64,000 nucleotides of DNA from Marinobacter zhejiangensis (GCF_900114775.1 NZ_FOUE01000001.1:620001-684000), one strand, 5' to 3'; counted from the stretch's first letter, positions 1 through 11,722 are shown. Translations and numbers: made by a program. The notes: a model not told the origin generated them from the sequence alone.

Positions 1-796
1 TGCCCACCAGAAACTGGCGAATCCGTGAGTGGCCATAGGCCCCCATGATCAGCAGGTCAATGTCCTGCTCACGTTGATAGCGGTGCAGCTCTTTCTCAAC
101 ATCCCCGGCACGAATCGCCAGATGGATGTCAGAACCCAGCGCTGACAGCGCCTGCTCAGCCTGTCGCAACTGCTCCCAGCGGTCGGCGGTATCGGCACCA
201 ACCATCACCACATGAACAGGCAAGCCCCGAAGAATCGGGCTCTGCGCGAGCATTTCCAAGGCTTTGAGGGTGGTCGGACTGCCATCGAAGGCGAACAGCG
301 CACTGCGCGGCGGCGCGAAGGCGTCCGGCACCAGCATGATTGGCCGGTGCACACTGCGAATCACCGTCTCAAGCTGGCTGCCGACGTGAATATCACGGTC
401 ACTGCTGCTTTCCCCGTGCAGGCCCATCACCAGCAACCGTGTCGTCTCCTCGATTGCCAGCAGAGAATCCGCCAGATCGCCATGGCGCTGACGCAGATGC
501 ACGTCCTCCACCCCCTGCTCCCGCACCCGGACTTCAGCGGCTTCGAGCATGTGGCGGCCCTGCTCCATCGCCACCCGGCTGCGACGCTGGTCCAGTTCAG
601 CCAGTTCCTGCAGCAGGTGCTCCCGGCTGCCCAGGCCAATACTCCCGGCAAGGTCGGTTTCAGCCGGGTACCGCTCCTGGTCCAACACATGAAACAGGGT
701 CAGGGGTGCTTCCAGCCGCTGGCTGGCCCATGCGCCATAGTCGCACACCGCAGTGGCAGCCCTTGATCCATCTATGCATCCAACCACTTGTTTCAT
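1..796 (-). CDS. Universal stress protein, tandem UspA domains (3' end outside window)
   Basis: Reads leftwards from an ATG at 796 and is still open at base 1, so about 265 residues are visible and the C-terminus is missing. The start MKQVVGCIDGS is the typical first beta strand of a UspA domain. A second UspA-like half follows, and the visible end GAYGHSRIRQFLVG matches the glycine-rich nucleotide-binding loop that closes ATP-binding UspA domains. Family role: cytoplasmic stress-survival protein, often ATP-binding. It starts 55 bases after the stop of the SulP transporter on the same strand, so the two are probably cotranscribed; SulP-Usp pairing is common in proteobacteria. The family is clear, the specific stress is unknown. 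Confidence 0.85.
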   Translation of the reverse strand, partial: MKQVVGCIDGSRAATAVCDYGAWASQRLEAPLTLFHVLDQERYPAETDLAGSIGLGSREHLLQELAELDQRRSRVAMEQGRHMLEAAEVRVREQGVEDVHLRQRHGDLADSLLAIEETTRLLVMGLHGESSSDRDIHVGSQLETVIRSVHRPIMLVPDAFAPPRSALFAFDGSPTTLKALEMLAQSPILRGLPVHVVMVGADTADRWEQLRQAEQALSALGSDIHLAIRAGDVEKELHRYQREQDIDLLIMGAYGHSRIRQFLVG

Positions 797-851
797 GGCA
801 ACCTCATTAGCTGGCTTGTCAGGGTTCATGTTAGCGCTCTGGGCTAGCCGG

Positions 852-2339
852 TCAGTGACCCATCAACTGATCCACCGCTTCCGGCTTGTCATGAACACCG
901 AAGCGGTCAACGATGGTAGCACTGGCTTCATTCAGGCCAAGCACCTGCACCTCGGCACCTTCACGACGGAACTTGATCACCGCCTTGTCCAAGGCCCCGA
1001 CGGCGGTGATGTCCCAGAAATGGGCACGGCTCAGGTCTATAACAACATGATCCAGCGCTTCCTTAAAGTCGAATGAGGCCATGAACTTCTCGGAAGAACT
1101 GAAAAACACCTGCCCCACCACCGTGTAGGTACGGGTACGGCTGGCTTCGTCCAGCGTTGATGTTACCAGCATAAAGTGCCCGACCTTATTCGCAAAGAAC
1201 AAGGCCGCCAGCAGCACACCGGCAAACACCCCAAAGGCCAGGTTGTGGGTGGCCACCACCACCACCACGGTCACCACCATGACAACATTGGTGGACAACG
1301 GATGCTTGCGCAGGTTAACCACCGATTCCCAACTGAAGGTACCGATGGACACCATGATCATCACCGCTACCAGCGCCGCCATGGGAATCTGGACCAGGAC
1401 CTCGTCCAGCACCAGTACCATGATCAGCAGCACAACACCGGCGGTGAGGGTCGACAACCGTGCCCGCCCTCCGGATTTCACGTTGATGATGGACTGGCCA
1501 ATCATGGCGCAGCCGGCCATTCCGCCGATCAGGCCCGCGCCGATGTTGGCAATACCCTGGCCACGGCACTCTCGGTTGCGGTTGCTGGTGGTGTCGGTCA
1601 GTTCATCAACAATAGTCGCGGTCATCAGCGACTCCAACAAGCCAACAACTGCCATCGATGCAGAATACGGCAGAATGATCCACAGGGTTTCCAGGGTCAT
1701 CGGCACATCCGGCCACAAGAAGATAGGCAGGGTTGTTGGCAGCTCACCCAGGTCACCAACGGTGCGGACATCGAGGTTGATAAAGTAGGCAAACACCGTC
1801 AGTACGATGATGCACACCAGCGGAGATGGCAGCACCTTGCCGACCTTGGGCAACAACGGGAAAAGGTAGATGATGCCGAGACCGGCAGCGGTCATGGCGT
1901 ATACATGCCAGGTCACGTCAGTCAGCTCCGGCAGCTGCGCCATGAAGATCAGGATCGCCAGGGCGTTGACGAAGCCGGTCACCACCGAGCGGGAAACAAA
2001 CCGCATCAGTTCCCCCAAGCGCAGGTAACCGGCAATGATCTGGAGCACACCGGTCAGGATGGTCGCTGCCAGCAGGTATTGCAGGCCATGATCCTTGACC
2101 AGATCCACCATCAGCAGCGCCATGGCGGCGGTGGCCGCGGAAATCATACCCGGGCGGCCGCCCACAAAGGCAATGATCACCGCAATACAGAAGGAGGCGT
2201 ACAGGCCAACCTTGGGGTCCACGCCCGCAATGGTGGAGAAGGCAATGGCTTCGGGGATCAGCGCCAGCGCCACCACAATGCCTGAGAGCACGTCGCCGCG
2301 AATGTTCGACAGCCACTCGTTATTAATGGTTTTCAACAT
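852..2339 (-). CDS. SulP-family anion transporter with STAS domain
   Basis: A 495-residue inner-membrane protein with about 10-12 hydrophobic segments and the SulP N-terminal signature [20 protein letters not shown]. The last 90 or so residues form a soluble STAS-like domain ([20 protein letters not shown]). SulP proteins move sulfate, bicarbonate, dicarboxylates or other anions, often with Na+ or H+. I chose ATG 2339 (MLKTINNEW), which places the conserved N-terminal region near residue 10; an in-frame GTG at 2384 would add 15 residues and has no better ribosome site. It lies 92 bases downstream of nhaB and upstream of the Usp gene, all on one strand. Substrate cannot be read from sequence; Na+-coupled bicarbonate uptake is a reasonable guess given nhaB. 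Confidence 0.88.
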   Translation of the reverse strand: MLKTINNEWLSNIRGDVLSGIVVALALIPEAIAFSTIAGVDPKVGLYASFCIAVIIAFVGGRPGMISAATAAMALLMVDLVKDHGLQYLLAATILTGVLQIIAGYLRLGELMRFVSRSVVTGFVNALAILIFMAQLPELTDVTWHVYAMTAAGLGIIYLFPLLPKVGKVLPSPLVCIIVLTVFAYFINLDVRTVGDLGELPTTLPIFLWPDVPMTLETLWIILPYSASMAVVGLLESLMTATIVDELTDTTSNRNRECRGQGIANIGAGLIGGMAGCAMIGQSIINVKSGGRARLSTLTAGVVLLIMVLVLDEVLVQIPMAALVAVMIMVSIGTFSWESVVNLRKHPLSTNVVMVVTVVVVVATHNLAFGVFAGVLLAALFFANKVGHFMLVTSTLDEASRTRTYTVVGQVFFSSSEKFMASFDFKEALDHVVIDLSRAHFWDITAVGALDKAVIKFRREGAEVQVLGLNEASATIVDRFGVHDKPEAVDQLMGH

Positions 2340-2431
2340 AACCGGTTCCGGGAATTTCTGGGGTACACAACGAACAATGCCCACCGGTGGTCACAGATTA
2401 ACCAGCGGCGGGCATTCAGAGAGGTGAGATT

Positions 2432-3937
2432 TTAACTCATCTGGATGACACTAAACAGGCCAACCGAGCCCATCACCAGGGTATAGGGCACCGCCATCAC
2501 GACCATCCGGCCATAGGACAACCGCACCAGCGGAGCAATGGCCGAGGTCAACAGGAACAGGAACGCGGCCTGCCCGTTCGGCGTGGCGACACTGGGCAGA
2601 TTGGTGCCGGTGTTGATGGCCACTGCCAGCGCCCGGAAATGGTCTTCGCTGATTTCACCGGCATCCAGCGCGGCCTTGACCTCACTGATATACACCGTGG
2701 CCACAAAGACGTTATCACTGATCATGGACAGGACGCCGTTAGCGATGAAGAACCAGCCCGGCTGGGACGCCTCCGGGAGGCTCAGTACCGCCTCGATGAT
2801 CGGTTTGAACAGGTGTTGTTCGTGGATCACCGCCACAATGGCGAAAAACACCACCAGCAATGAGGTAAACGGCAGCGACTCCTGGAACGCCTTGCCGATC
2901 TGGTGCTCGTCAGTCACCCCGGTAAAGGACGTAATCAGGATAATCACCAGCAGGCCAATCAGTCCAACTTCGGCGAGGTGGAAGGCCAGTCCGACCACCA
3001 GCACGGCCGCTGCCAGTGCCTGCACCCACAGTGCGGCCTTATCGGCCTTGGTGCGCTTGGTCCGCTCGTTTTCAGCGAATTCCTCCAGCACCTGACGAAC
3101 CGGTTTCGGCAGACGGGTGCCGTAGCCGAACCAGCGCAGCTTCTCCAGCAACCAGCAAGTGGTCAATCCCGCCACCAGCACCGGCAGGCTCACCGGGGCC
3201 ATGGCCTGGAAGAAACCGACAAAGTCCCAGCCCACCACCTTGGCAATCAACAGGTTCTGCGGTTCCCCCACCATGGTGGCCACGCCGCCCAGAGCGGTAC
3301 CGATGGCGCCGTGCATCAACAGGCTGCGCAGGAATGCCCGGAAGTCCTCCAGATCCTCACGGTGCAATTCGATCACGTGGTCATCGCTCTGAGCGTTGTG
3401 GTCCTTGTGCTGGTAGCCCTTGCCAGAGGCCACTTTGTGATACACCGAGTAGAACCCCACTGCCACGCTGATGATCACTGCGGTCACGGTAAGGGCATCA
3501 AGGAAGGCCGACAGCAGGGCCGCGGCGGCACAAAACAGCAGCGACAGTGCCGATTTTGAACGCACCCCAACCAGGATCTGGGTGAAAGTCACCAGCAACA
3601 GATCCTTCATGAAGTAGATGCCGGCCACCATGAACATCAGCAGCAGGATGACTGGGAAGTTATTGAGCACCTCGTGGTACACCGCCTCTGGCGAGGTCAT
3701 ACCAATCAGCAGGGCTTCCAACGCCAGCAACCCACCCGGCAGCAACGGGTAGCATTTCAGGGCCATGGCCAGGGTGAATATGAACTCACCCACCAGCAAC
3801 CAGCCGGCAACACCCGGGCCAAATAACCAGACCACCAACGGGTTGGCGATCAGGAACAGGATAATAATCTGCTTGTACCAGACGGGCGCATTGCCCAGGA
3901 AGTTGTGGGCGAAACCGCCCATGACGGTCGATGGCAT
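2432..3937 (-). CDS. nhaB: Na+/H+ antiporter NhaB
   Basis: A 501-residue polytopic membrane protein close to the usual NhaB length, with conserved-looking segments [16 protein letters not shown] near the start, [18 protein letters not shown] mid-protein and [20 protein letters not shown] near the C-terminus. NhaB exports Na+ in exchange for H+ at the inner membrane and supports sodium and pH homeostasis, fitting a marine organism. Start ATG at 3937 ([10 protein letters not shown]). It appears to be the first gene of a leftward unit with sulP and usp. The 257 bases between it and the divergent sensor kinase must hold both promoters; I could not place either with confidence. Confidence 0.93.
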   Translation of the reverse strand: MPSTVMGGFAHNFLGNAPVWYKQIIILFLIANPLVVWLFGPGVAGWLLVGEFIFTLAMALKCYPLLPGGLLALEALLIGMTSPEAVYHEVLNNFPVILLLMFMVAGIYFMKDLLLVTFTQILVGVRSKSALSLLFCAAAALLSAFLDALTVTAVIISVAVGFYSVYHKVASGKGYQHKDHNAQSDDHVIELHREDLEDFRAFLRSLLMHGAIGTALGGVATMVGEPQNLLIAKVVGWDFVGFFQAMAPVSLPVLVAGLTTCWLLEKLRWFGYGTRLPKPVRQVLEEFAENERTKRTKADKAALWVQALAAAVLVVGLAFHLAEVGLIGLLVIILITSFTGVTDEHQIGKAFQESLPFTSLLVVFFAIVAVIHEQHLFKPIIEAVLSLPEASQPGWFFIANGVLSMISDNVFVATVYISEVKAALDAGEISEDHFRALAVAINTGTNLPSVATPNGQAAFLFLLTSAIAPLVRLSYGRMVVMAVPYTLVMGSVGLFSVIQMS

Positions 3938-4194
3938 GGCTAGTTCACCTGAGCCGGAGTGAATTGGGGGGACAAAAACGCCGGCATACTAACAGATCAC
4001 GAAATGGCTGTGTCGCCGCCCCCGGGCAGCTGACACCAAAGAAGCAGGCAACCACGACTATTCGATGAACAAACTGTCAATCAATCGCATTCAGACTTTC
4101 GGTTGCAAACGGCTCAATCCCGACCATAGTTACAGATAAATCTGACGACTTGCGTCCAAAGGATTGACCTACGTTTACGCAGGGAGGCGTCGCT

Positions 4195-7100
4195 ATGCTC
4201 AAGGGCATAAACCAGCAAACGTTGCCGCAGATACTGTTGCTGTGCATTCCCATGCTGGCACTGATTCTGTTAATTACATGGCAGACCTATCAGCAATCGC
4301 GGCAACAGGCAGAGCTGGAAGCAAACTATACCGCGTCTCGTCTGCTGGCCGAGAGCCGTACTCATTTGCGGGATGCCCTGAGCGTGCCATTGCGAGACCT
4401 CACTGGCATTGTGAAGTCTCCCCTGGTTCAGGCCGCGATTGACGAACCGGACCTGCAACGGAAACGGGAGCTGCTTACCCAGGTCCTGTACCCGCTGGCC
4501 TACCAGAACCCCGACTATTTCCAGGTACGCTGGATTCGGTCTGATGGGCTGGAAGGTGTACGCCTGGATATCAGCCCCGACCACACCACGGTCGAAGAAA
4601 CGCCCTCCTCAGCCCTCCAGGACAAAGGCGACAATAGCTACCACCGTGAAACCATGGCGCTGGCTCCGTATCAGGTCTACGTCTCCAAGCCGGACCTGAA
4701 TCGTGAACACGGTATTCTGGAAACACCGTTTCGCCCTGCCCTGAGGGTCGCGCTTCGGTTGCCCGAAGGCGCAGGTCAGGATAATGGTTATCTGATCATC
4801 AACATCGACATCGGCCACGTGCTCGCGCGCCTGAACGAATTCACCAGTAGCGATTTCAGTATCCTGGTGGCCAGCAACAGCAGCGACTGGCTGTTGCACC
4901 CCGACCCCAGCCAGCCCTGGGCCTCGGTCCTGAAGCACGATAACACCCTTGCAAACACCGCCCCCCAACTGTGGCAAGCACTGCAATCCAAGAACAACGG
5001 GACCGCCAGCCTGGCTTCCGGACGCTGGTTCTGGTCATCAGTAACGCCAGCCCCCGCAGAGGCAGACTCCCCCAATCCTGGCAGCCTGCCCACCTTCTAC
5101 CTGTTGATCAACGAGCCCCCGGCTGCCATTGCTGCCCGCAATACCAGTGCCCGGCGAGTGGCAGGCACCGCACTTATAGGGCTGCTGGTGGTGTTTTCAA
5201 TTCCCGCCCTGATGTTCTACCGGCGGCAGGTGCAAGCTCACCAGTTACAGCACGAACTCGAGCAACAGACACAGGAATTGACCGACTACAACCTGTTTAT
5301 CAAGACCCTGGCCAATGCCCTGCCCGGGCTGGTGTCGGTCTGGGACAATGCCGACTGTTGCCTGTACGCCAATGCGCCCCATGAGGAATGGCTTGGCCTC
5401 AGCCCCAAAACACTCCGGGGCATGAGCCTGGCAGAGGTTCTGGGCTCATCCACCTATCTGCGATACCGCTACCACCTCGACGGTGTTCATGAAGGGAAAA
5501 AACAAAGTTTTGAGCTTTCCCTACGTCTTGCCGACAATCGGGATCGAGCGGTTCAGGTCAACCTGATTCCCTTTGTCGACAGCCAGGGTCAACGCCAGGG
5601 CTTCATCTCCCTAACCACCGATATGACCGAATCAATGCAGGTTCGGCAAACCCTCCAGTCCCTGAACACCACCTTGCGCGAACGATCGCTGGCGGCTGAA
5701 CATGCGGCCGAGGTGAAGAGTGCCTTCCTCGCCAATATGAGCCACGAAATCCGCACCCCGATGAACGCCGTTCTCGGCCTGCTGTCCATCCTTGCTGACA
5801 CGGGGCTGACCCGGCTTCAACAGGACTACGTCGACAAGATCAGCGGCGCCGGCAAAGCGCTGTTGCAGGTGCTGAATGACATTCTCGACCTGTCAAAACT
5901 GGAAGCCGGCAAACTGACTGTAAACCCCCAAAAGATGTCCATTGAGGAGGTCATGAAAAAGTCCATGCAGCTGTTTGAGCTTGGCTTCGCCAACAAGCAA
6001 CTCGAACAACTGGTGTGGATTGACCCGGCACTTCCAAGAACCGTATTGGGTGATGAACACCGCCTCAGCCAGGTACTCAACAATCTCCTCGGCAATGCCC
6101 TGAAGTTCACCGAAACCGGGTCGGTAACCTTGTCGGCGACGCTGGCAGCGCAGGAGAACAACACCGCTCGCGTCCACTTCTCGGTCAAGGATACCGGCAT
6201 TGGTATCGCCGCCGACAAACAGGGCTATCTGTTCGAAGCGTTTGACCAGGCCGACAACTCCACCACGCGCAAGTACGGCGGCTCCGGGCTCGGGCTGGCC
6301 ATCTGCAAGAATCTGGTGCAGCTCATGGGCGGCGCGATTCAGCTCGAGAGCAAACCCAATGCCGGCAGTGACTTCCACTTCGACCTCTCTTTCCCGATCG
6401 TGGAATCCGTGACCGACTGGAGCAACCGGACGCCACCCGTGCGACGAATGCTGCTGATTGAAGACAACCCGGCATCGGCAGCACTGCTGATGTCCTATCT
6501 GGCGTCGTGGAATGTGGTCTGTGAACACGTCGCCACCGCAGAGGACGGCCTTACTCGTTACCTGGACTCGGTCCGGGCAGGTTCTCCCTTCGAAGCGATC
6601 CTGGTGGACTGGATCCTGCCGGGCAACGACGGAGTCTGGCTGGTCAACACCCTGCAAAACCACCTGTCGCCCGAAGCACCGCTGCCGGTGATTATCGTAG
6701 TAACCGCCCACGAACAGGAGCAACTGGAGCAGGCACTGAGCCGGGTTCTGACACCGCCAGTCACCACCCTGCCATCGATCCTGATCAAACCCATCACCCC
6801 GTCAGCCCTGTTCAATACCCTGACCCAACTCGGCCAGAATCTGCTGACTTCCTCCGCTCTGTCAGCCACCCAAGACCCCACCTACGACCTGGCAACCATG
6901 CAGTCGATGGTGGCCGGAAGCCGTTTGCTGCTGGTGGAGGACAACGAGCTGAACCAGGAGGTCGCGCTGTCCCTGCTGGCCAAGCTGGGACTGACAGCGG
7001 ATACGGCCGGCAATGGCGAAGAGGCCCTGAAACTGGTTAACCAGCAGGACTATGACCTGATCCTGATGGATCTGCACATGCCGGATATGGACGGTTTCGA

Positions 7101-7923
7101 AGCCTGTCGGCAGCTGCGCAAGGAGTACTCGTACCGGGACCTGCCAATCATTGCCATGACCGCGGCCGTTATGGAGGAAGACGTCAAACAGGCCAAAACC
7201 GCCGGCATGAATGGCCACATCGCCAAGCCCATCGACTTTCAGGTATTGGCCACAACACTCTGCCGCTGGCTTGGTAGCCAGCACCCCGGAACGCCCATGC
7301 CAGCGCTGTCCGGCTCCATGTCAAATACCCCACCACTGGTCCTTCCTGCCGGTCTCGGGGTCAATTCACAGGATCTGTTGGACCGCTTCCAGGGCGATAA
7401 TGAGCTGACCATCCGACTCCTCGCCAGCTTTGTAAACCAGTACGGTGACGGCTTGCCCTCAAGCCATTCGGACGGTTCCGCCGACGAAATGCCCCGGGTA
7501 CTGCATACCCTGAAAGGTTCGGCGGCCACACTCAGCCTGCAGCCACTGACAGAGTTGACCAAATCCGCTGAAAAGAGCTGCCGCGAAGGGGTTATGCACT
7601 TCCCTTTGCTGGAGGAAGAGCTGAAGCGCGTAGTGTCAGTGTTGAAGCCCTGGCTTAAGCAGGCACAGGAGCTCCAGCAGGATCAGTCGGCGCCGATGGC
7701 GGAGACCGACATCCAACTCCAATTGACGGACATTGAGCAACAGATCATCCGTTCCCGCCTGCCCAAGGCGGAACATATCAGTGGCCTGAAAAGCCAGGTG
7801 AATCACCCAGTACTGGGTAAGCAGTTCCGGACCCTGTTGATGGAACTGGACGAATTCCGATATCAGAGTGCCCTTGTCACCCTGAACGACATTGTTCGTC
7901 ACCTTGAAGGTGAGCCCAAATGA
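4195..7923 (+). CDS. Hybrid sensor histidine kinase with two receiver domains and an Hpt domain (BarA-like layout)
   Basis: A 1242-residue membrane sensor kinase. Order of parts: first membrane helix about residues 12-29, a periplasmic sensor region of about 290 residues, second helix about 323-341, a PAS-like domain about 370-485, a short coiled coil, then HisKA with H-box SHEIRTPMN and phospho-acceptor His517. The ATPase domain carries N-box [11 protein letters not shown] near 625, DTGIGI near 667 and GGSGLGLAI near 696. Receiver 1 spans about 750-870 (acceptor Asp805 in LVDWILPG) and receiver 2 about 910-1030 (Asp959 in [10 protein letters not shown]). An Hpt domain has LHTLKGSAA with His1104. 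All phosphorelay residues look intact. Start ATG 4195 follows a good site, AGGGAGGCG. The next gene is a c-di-GMP-type response regulator, a likely partner. The signal sensed is unknown. Confidence 0.93.
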   Translation: MLKGINQQTLPQILLLCIPMLALILLITWQTYQQSRQQAELEANYTASRLLAESRTHLRDALSVPLRDLTGIVKSPLVQAAIDEPDLQRKRELLTQVLYPLAYQNPDYFQVRWIRSDGLEGVRLDISPDHTTVEETPSSALQDKGDNSYHRETMALAPYQVYVSKPDLNREHGILETPFRPALRVALRLPEGAGQDNGYLIINIDIGHVLARLNEFTSSDFSILVASNSSDWLLHPDPSQPWASVLKHDNTLANTAPQLWQALQSKNNGTASLASGRWFWSSVTPAPAEADSPNPGSLPTFYLLINEPPAAIAARNTSARRVAGTALIGLLVVFSIPALMFYRRQVQAHQLQHELEQQTQELTDYNLFIKTLANALPGLVSVWDNADCCLYANAPHEEWLGLSPKTLRGMSLAEVLGSSTYLRYRYHLDGVHEGKKQSFELSLRLADNRDRAVQVNLIPFVDSQGQRQGFISLTTDMTESMQVRQTLQSLNTTLRERSLAAEHAAEVKSAFLANMSHEIRTPMNAVLGLLSILADTGLTRLQQDYVDKISGAGKALLQVLNDILDLSKLEAGKLTVNPQKMSIEEVMKKSMQLFELGFANKQLEQLVWIDPALPRTVLGDEHRLSQVLNNLLGNALKFTETGSVTLSATLAAQENNTARVHFSVKDTGIGIAADKQGYLFEAFDQADNSTTRKYGGSGLGLAICKNLVQLMGGAIQLESKPNAGSDFHFDLSFPIVESVTDWSNRTPPVRRMLLIEDNPASAALLMSYLASWNVVCEHVATAEDGLTRYLDSVRAGSPFEAILVDWILPGNDGVWLVNTLQNHLSPEAPLPVIIVVTAHEQEQLEQALSRVLTPPVTTLPSILIKPITPSALFNTLTQLGQNLLTSSALSATQDPTYDLATMQSMVAGSRLLLVEDNELNQEVALSLLAKLGLTADTAGNGEEALKLVNQQDYDLILMDLHMPDMDGFEACRQLRKEYSYRDLPIIAMTAAVMEEDVKQAKTAGMNGHIAKPIDFQVLATTLCRWLGSQHPGTPMPALSGSMSNTPPLVLPAGLGVNSQDLLDRFQGDNELTIRLLASFVNQYGDGLPSSHSDGSADEMPRVLHTLKGSAATLSLQPLTELTKSAEKSCREGVMHFPLLEEELKRVVSVLKPWLKQAQELQQDQSAPMAETDIQLQLTDIEQQIIRSRLPKAEHISGLKSQVNHPVLGKQFRTLLMELDEFRYQSALVTLNDIVRHLEGEPK

Positions 7924-7989
7924 TTGGCACTGGCAGAAAATGGTCTAACCTTTACTAATGGCACAAACGTACAACTTTGGAGATTTGCC

Positions 7990-10188
7990 ATGGACGACAG
8001 CAAATTGCCGGACAAGCCCCTGATATTGCTGGTCGACGATGAACCCAACAACCTGCGAATCCTGACCGATACCTTGCGCTTTGACTACGAACTGGCCATC
8101 GCAACGAGCGGTGCCAATGCGCTGCAGTTCATCGAAAGCGACTCCATGCCGGACCTCATCCTGCTGGATGTGATGATGCCGGGCATGGACGGTTACCAGG
8201 TCTGCCAGGCCCTGAAGAGCAATCCGGACTACAGCCACATCCCGGTGTTGTTTGTCACTGCCGCCACCGACAGCGAGTCCGAAGAAAAGGGCTTTCGGAT
8301 GGGCGCTGTGGACTATATCCACAAGCCATACAACCGCTCCGTCGTCATGGCCAGAATCCGCTCTCACCTCTCGGTACATGGCATGATGGAGCGCTTGTCT
8401 CATACCGCCTCCAAGCTGGACGCCTCCATAGCCAGCGAAGTGCAGACCGGGCGGGCAGGGCCCGATGGCCCGGCCTTCTCGCCCCAGGGTGTCCTGCTTG
8501 ACGCCGTGTTCAGTCAGGCCATGGAGGGCATCACGGTGACCGATGCTTCAGGCGCCATTAAGGCGGTGAACCCGGCCTTTACCCGCATTACCGGCTACAC
8601 GTCCGAGGACGTACTCAATCGAACCCAGGAAGAACTTAGAAAGGGTTTGAAACGCCCCGAGCTGTCAGCGGAAATCTGGGAGCGAGTACAAAAAACCGGC
8701 TACTGGCAAGGTGAGCTGATCAACCTGCGCAAGAGCGGGGAAACGTACCCGGAGCTGCGAACCATTCGTGCAGTCTCTGATGAACAGGGCCGGACCTCTC
8801 ACTATGTATCGGTCTTCAGTGACATTTCATCGACCAAAAAGACCCAGAACACCATCGATTTCCTGACCTGGTACGATTCCCTGACCTCACTACCCAACCG
8901 GATGCTGCTCCTTGAACGCCTGGAGGCTTCGGTGCAGCTGTGTAACAGCAGTGAAAACGTGGCGGCAGTGATTATTGTGGATATCGACCGCTTCAAGGCC
9001 GTCAACGATTCCCTGGGACTCGAAGCCGGCGACCGGGTGCTGACCATCATTTCTGAGCGTTTGCTGGAGCTGATGAGTAGCAGCGAAACGGTGGCGAGGA
9101 TCGCCGGGGATAAATTCGCCGTCCTGCTGTCGCCCCGAACCTGCCAGTGCCAGCGTAAGGCGAGCCGGGCGCTGGAGATCGCCACCCGTATTCAGGAACG
9201 GCTGGGTGAGCCCATCGTTATGGACGACGAAAAGCTCAAACTCAGTGTAACCCAGGGCGTTACCCTGATCCCCGGCACGGTTCCGGAAAGCGCCCATGAT
9301 GTGCTCAGAAACGCCGAGATGGCCCATGCCAAGGCCAAACAGGAGAAGATGGGAGACATTGTTTTCTTTAATGAGCGCATGGGGCGGGAGGCCATGGAAC
9401 AGTTCCAACTCAGTCAGGCACTGCGCAATGCCATTCCCGGGCACGAACTGATCGTCTACCTGCAGTCCCAGCACGATATCCATGGTCAGGTCGTCGGGGC
9501 CGAAGCCCTGCTGCGCTGGCAGCATCCGAAACTTGGCATGGTCTCACCCGCAGACTTCATCCCCCTGGCGGAAGCCGAGGGCACGATCAGTGAGCTCGAC
9601 CGCTGGGTGCTGGAGCAGGTCATGGCGATCACCAGGGCCCATCAGAAAAACCTGGGGTTAATACGACTGGCCGTCAATATCAGTCCCAGCCACTTTGCCC
9701 GCGACGACTTTGTCAGCCATATCATGAGCGGTCTTCGCAAACATCGTATCGGTGGCCACCATCTCGTCCTGGAACTGACGGAAAACCTGATGATCCAGGA
9801 AATCACAACGGTGGTCAGCAAGCTGCGCGCCCTGGCAGGGCTGGGCATTGAAGTGTCGATTGACGATTTCGGCACCGGCTATTCCAGCCTGAGCTACCTG
9901 CAACAACTGCCCATTCAGGAACTCAAGATTGACCGCTCCTTCACCCAGGCAATCAGCTGCCCCCAGACTGGCCACCCCATCGTCTCGATGATTCACAATA
10001 TGGCAGCGGCACTGGATTTGCGTACCGTGGTCGAAGGTGTAGAGACCGCCGAACAACTGAGTTACCTGAAGCATTACCCCAACACGGTGATTCAGGGCTA
10101 TTACTTCAGCAAACCACTGCCCGCCGATCAGTGGGTTGAGGACAACCTGAACCCACAAAATCTACAACAGCCGGGCCTCCAGGCGTAG
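7990..10188 (+). CDS. Response regulator with PAS, degenerate GGDEF and EAL domains
   Basis: A 732-residue cytoplasmic protein. The N-terminal receiver has LILLVDDEPNN and acceptor Asp60 in LLDVMMPGMDG. A PAS domain lies at about 175-290 (AMEGITVTDASGAI). In the GGDEF-like domain at about 300-460 the active-site signature reads AGDKF (372-376) instead of GGDEF, and no RxxD inhibitory site is visible, so cyclase activity is doubtful. The EAL domain at about 470-715 keeps EAL (505-507), the metal pair Asp625-Asp626 in DDFGTGYSS, ELTENL, LKIDRSF and VVEGVET, so it should hydrolyse c-di-GMP. I chose ATG 7990 over an in-frame TTG at 7924 because GGAG precedes it and the receiver begins at once. 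It begins 66 bases after the hybrid kinase, suggesting a phosphorelay controlling c-di-GMP turnover. Confidence 0.92.
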   Translation: MDDSKLPDKPLILLVDDEPNNLRILTDTLRFDYELAIATSGANALQFIESDSMPDLILLDVMMPGMDGYQVCQALKSNPDYSHIPVLFVTAATDSESEEKGFRMGAVDYIHKPYNRSVVMARIRSHLSVHGMMERLSHTASKLDASIASEVQTGRAGPDGPAFSPQGVLLDAVFSQAMEGITVTDASGAIKAVNPAFTRITGYTSEDVLNRTQEELRKGLKRPELSAEIWERVQKTGYWQGELINLRKSGETYPELRTIRAVSDEQGRTSHYVSVFSDISSTKKTQNTIDFLTWYDSLTSLPNRMLLLERLEASVQLCNSSENVAAVIIVDIDRFKAVNDSLGLEAGDRVLTIISERLLELMSSSETVARIAGDKFAVLLSPRTCQCQRKASRALEIATRIQERLGEPIVMDDEKLKLSVTQGVTLIPGTVPESAHDVLRNAEMAHAKAKQEKMGDIVFFNERMGREAMEQFQLSQALRNAIPGHELIVYLQSQHDIHGQVVGAEALLRWQHPKLGMVSPADFIPLAEAEGTISELDRWVLEQVMAITRAHQKNLGLIRLAVNISPSHFARDDFVSHIMSGLRKHRIGGHHLVLELTENLMIQEITTVVSKLRALAGLGIEVSIDDFGTGYSSLSYLQQLPIQELKIDRSFTQAISCPQTGHPIVSMIHNMAAALDLRTVVEGVETAEQLSYLKHYPNTVIQGYYFSKPLPADQWVEDNLNPQNLQQPGLQA

Positions 10189-10204
10189 GTTACCAGCAAA
10201 GTCC

Positions 10205-11722
10205 TCAGGGGCGGCCGTTTGAGGATGCAGCGGAACACCGGGCGAGCACCTTGGCGAGCTTTTTGATGGCAGCGTCCAACTCGTAAGGAGCGTGGGCCGC
10301 AAACCCCATCAAAAACCCGGCCTGGTGTTCGCTCGACGCATGCAATGCGGTCAGCCCCAACAGGTCAATGCCGGCCAAGCGTGCCGACTCCACTACCTCA
10401 GCTTCGGGCATGTCGCGAATGAACACGCATGGCATCTGAAGCCCCCCGGCCGGTACTCGTGGCTCCACGAAGTCAGACAAGTGCTTCCGTACCAGCTCCG
10501 CCAGCACGTTGCGCCGTTCGGCGTAAATGGCACGCATGGTCCGGACATGCGCGCCGAAATGACCGCCCTCGATGAAGCGCGCCAGGGTAAGTTGCGGGAT
10601 CGGGGCGCTGTGGCCATCCAGCAAGGTACGAGCCACCGTCATGGGCGTCACGAGTTGCGAAGGTAGGACCATGTAGCCGATACGCAATCCCGGAAACAGG
10701 GATTTGGTGAAGGTGCCGATATAGACCGTCCGCTCGTAGGGGTCCAGCCCCTGCACACAGGCCGTCGGCTTGCCTGCGTAATGGAATTCGCTGTCGTAAT
10801 CATCTTCAATGATCCAGCTCTGGTTCTGCCTGGCCCATTCGATCACCGCCAGGCGCCGGTCCAGGGACAGCGTTGCTCCGGTCGGGAACTGGTGCGACGG
10901 CGTCAGGAACACCGCCCTTGCCGGTTCACCGGGTGCCTTCGCGGCCTCAAGCAACTGCGCCACCTGTAAACCATCAGCATCCAGTGGCACTGGCACACAT
11001 GCCAGTCCGGCCGCATCGAAGGCTTTCCGCGCCCCGTGGTACACCGGGTCTTCGATAAAGATCCGGTCGCCGGCATCCAGCAACACAGTGGCACACAGTG
11101 TCAGGGCCTGCTGAGTGCTGGTCAGTACCAGTACCTGTTCGGGGCTGGCCCGAGCCCCGCGTTCAAGGTTGACGTAATCGGCGATAGCACGCCGCAATGG
11201 CTCCATGCCCTGTGGCGGACTGTGCAGCAACGCCTGGGTGCCATACTCCTTCAACACCTGTCGCTCCAGCCTCTCCCAGGTTTGTAGAGGAAAGCTACGC
11301 GTTTCCGGCACACCAGGGGCGAAGGGGCGAGACCTCAGGAAGTCTCGCACCCCCCCACCCTGAAACATCGCCGTACCCCGCTGGCTAAGCCGTGGTGTTT
11401 CGTTGCCGGCTTGCGGACGCCTGGCTCTACCACGTCCCGGCATGCGCTTGGCCCGTTCCGAGACGAAACTGCCGCTGCCCACACGGCGTTCGATGAAACC
11501 TTCTGCATGTAACTGGCTGTAGGCCGACTCAACGGTGTCGCGGGAAACCCCCAATGATTGCGCCAGGGTGCGTGACGCGGGCAAGGGTCGGCCTACCTCA
11601 AGCGCGCCATCAAGGATCAACTGGCGAATGGCCCGCTGCACACGCGCATGCAGGGGTAAGGCGCCATGAACCGGGTCACCCATCCAGGCTTTGACGGATT
11701 CAAGTTGCGCGTGTCTGAACAA
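10205..11722 (-). CDS. MocR-type GntR-family transcriptional regulator with aminotransferase domain
   Basis: About 505 residues with an N-terminal GntR winged helix (PASRTLAQSLGVSRDT, then AEGFIERRVGSGSFV), a basic linker and a large fold-type I aminotransferase domain. The PLP lysine is visible in TFTKSLFPGLRIG, and IEDDYDSEFHYAG is a MocR hallmark. MocR proteins use PLP and an amine or amino acid as effector, usually to control a neighbouring PLP or amino-acid gene. It is divergent from a cluster of three PLP-family genes, the obvious targets. Start is uncertain: TTG 11722 has GAAGAG upstream and gives a normal N-terminus; ATG 11767, ATG 11683 and GTG 11836 are also in frame. The stop lies 16 bases from the stop of the convergent EAL gene. 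Confidence 0.88.
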   Translation of the reverse strand: MFRHAQLESVKAWMGDPVHGALPLHARVQRAIRQLILDGALEVGRPLPASRTLAQSLGVSRDTVESAYSQLHAEGFIERRVGSGSFVSERAKRMPGRGRARRPQAGNETPRLSQRGTAMFQGGGVRDFLRSRPFAPGVPETRSFPLQTWERLERQVLKEYGTQALLHSPPQGMEPLRRAIADYVNLERGARASPEQVLVLTSTQQALTLCATVLLDAGDRIFIEDPVYHGARKAFDAAGLACVPVPLDADGLQVAQLLEAAKAPGEPARAVFLTPSHQFPTGATLSLDRRLAVIEWARQNQSWIIEDDYDSEFHYAGKPTACVQGLDPYERTVYIGTFTKSLFPGLRIGYMVLPSQLVTPMTVARTLLDGHSAPIPQLTLARFIEGGHFGAHVRTMRAIYAERRNVLAELVRKHLSDFVEPRVPAGGLQMPCVFIRDMPEAEVVESARLAGIDLLGLTALHASSEHQAGFLMGFAAHAPYELDAAIKKLAKVLARCSAASSNGRP

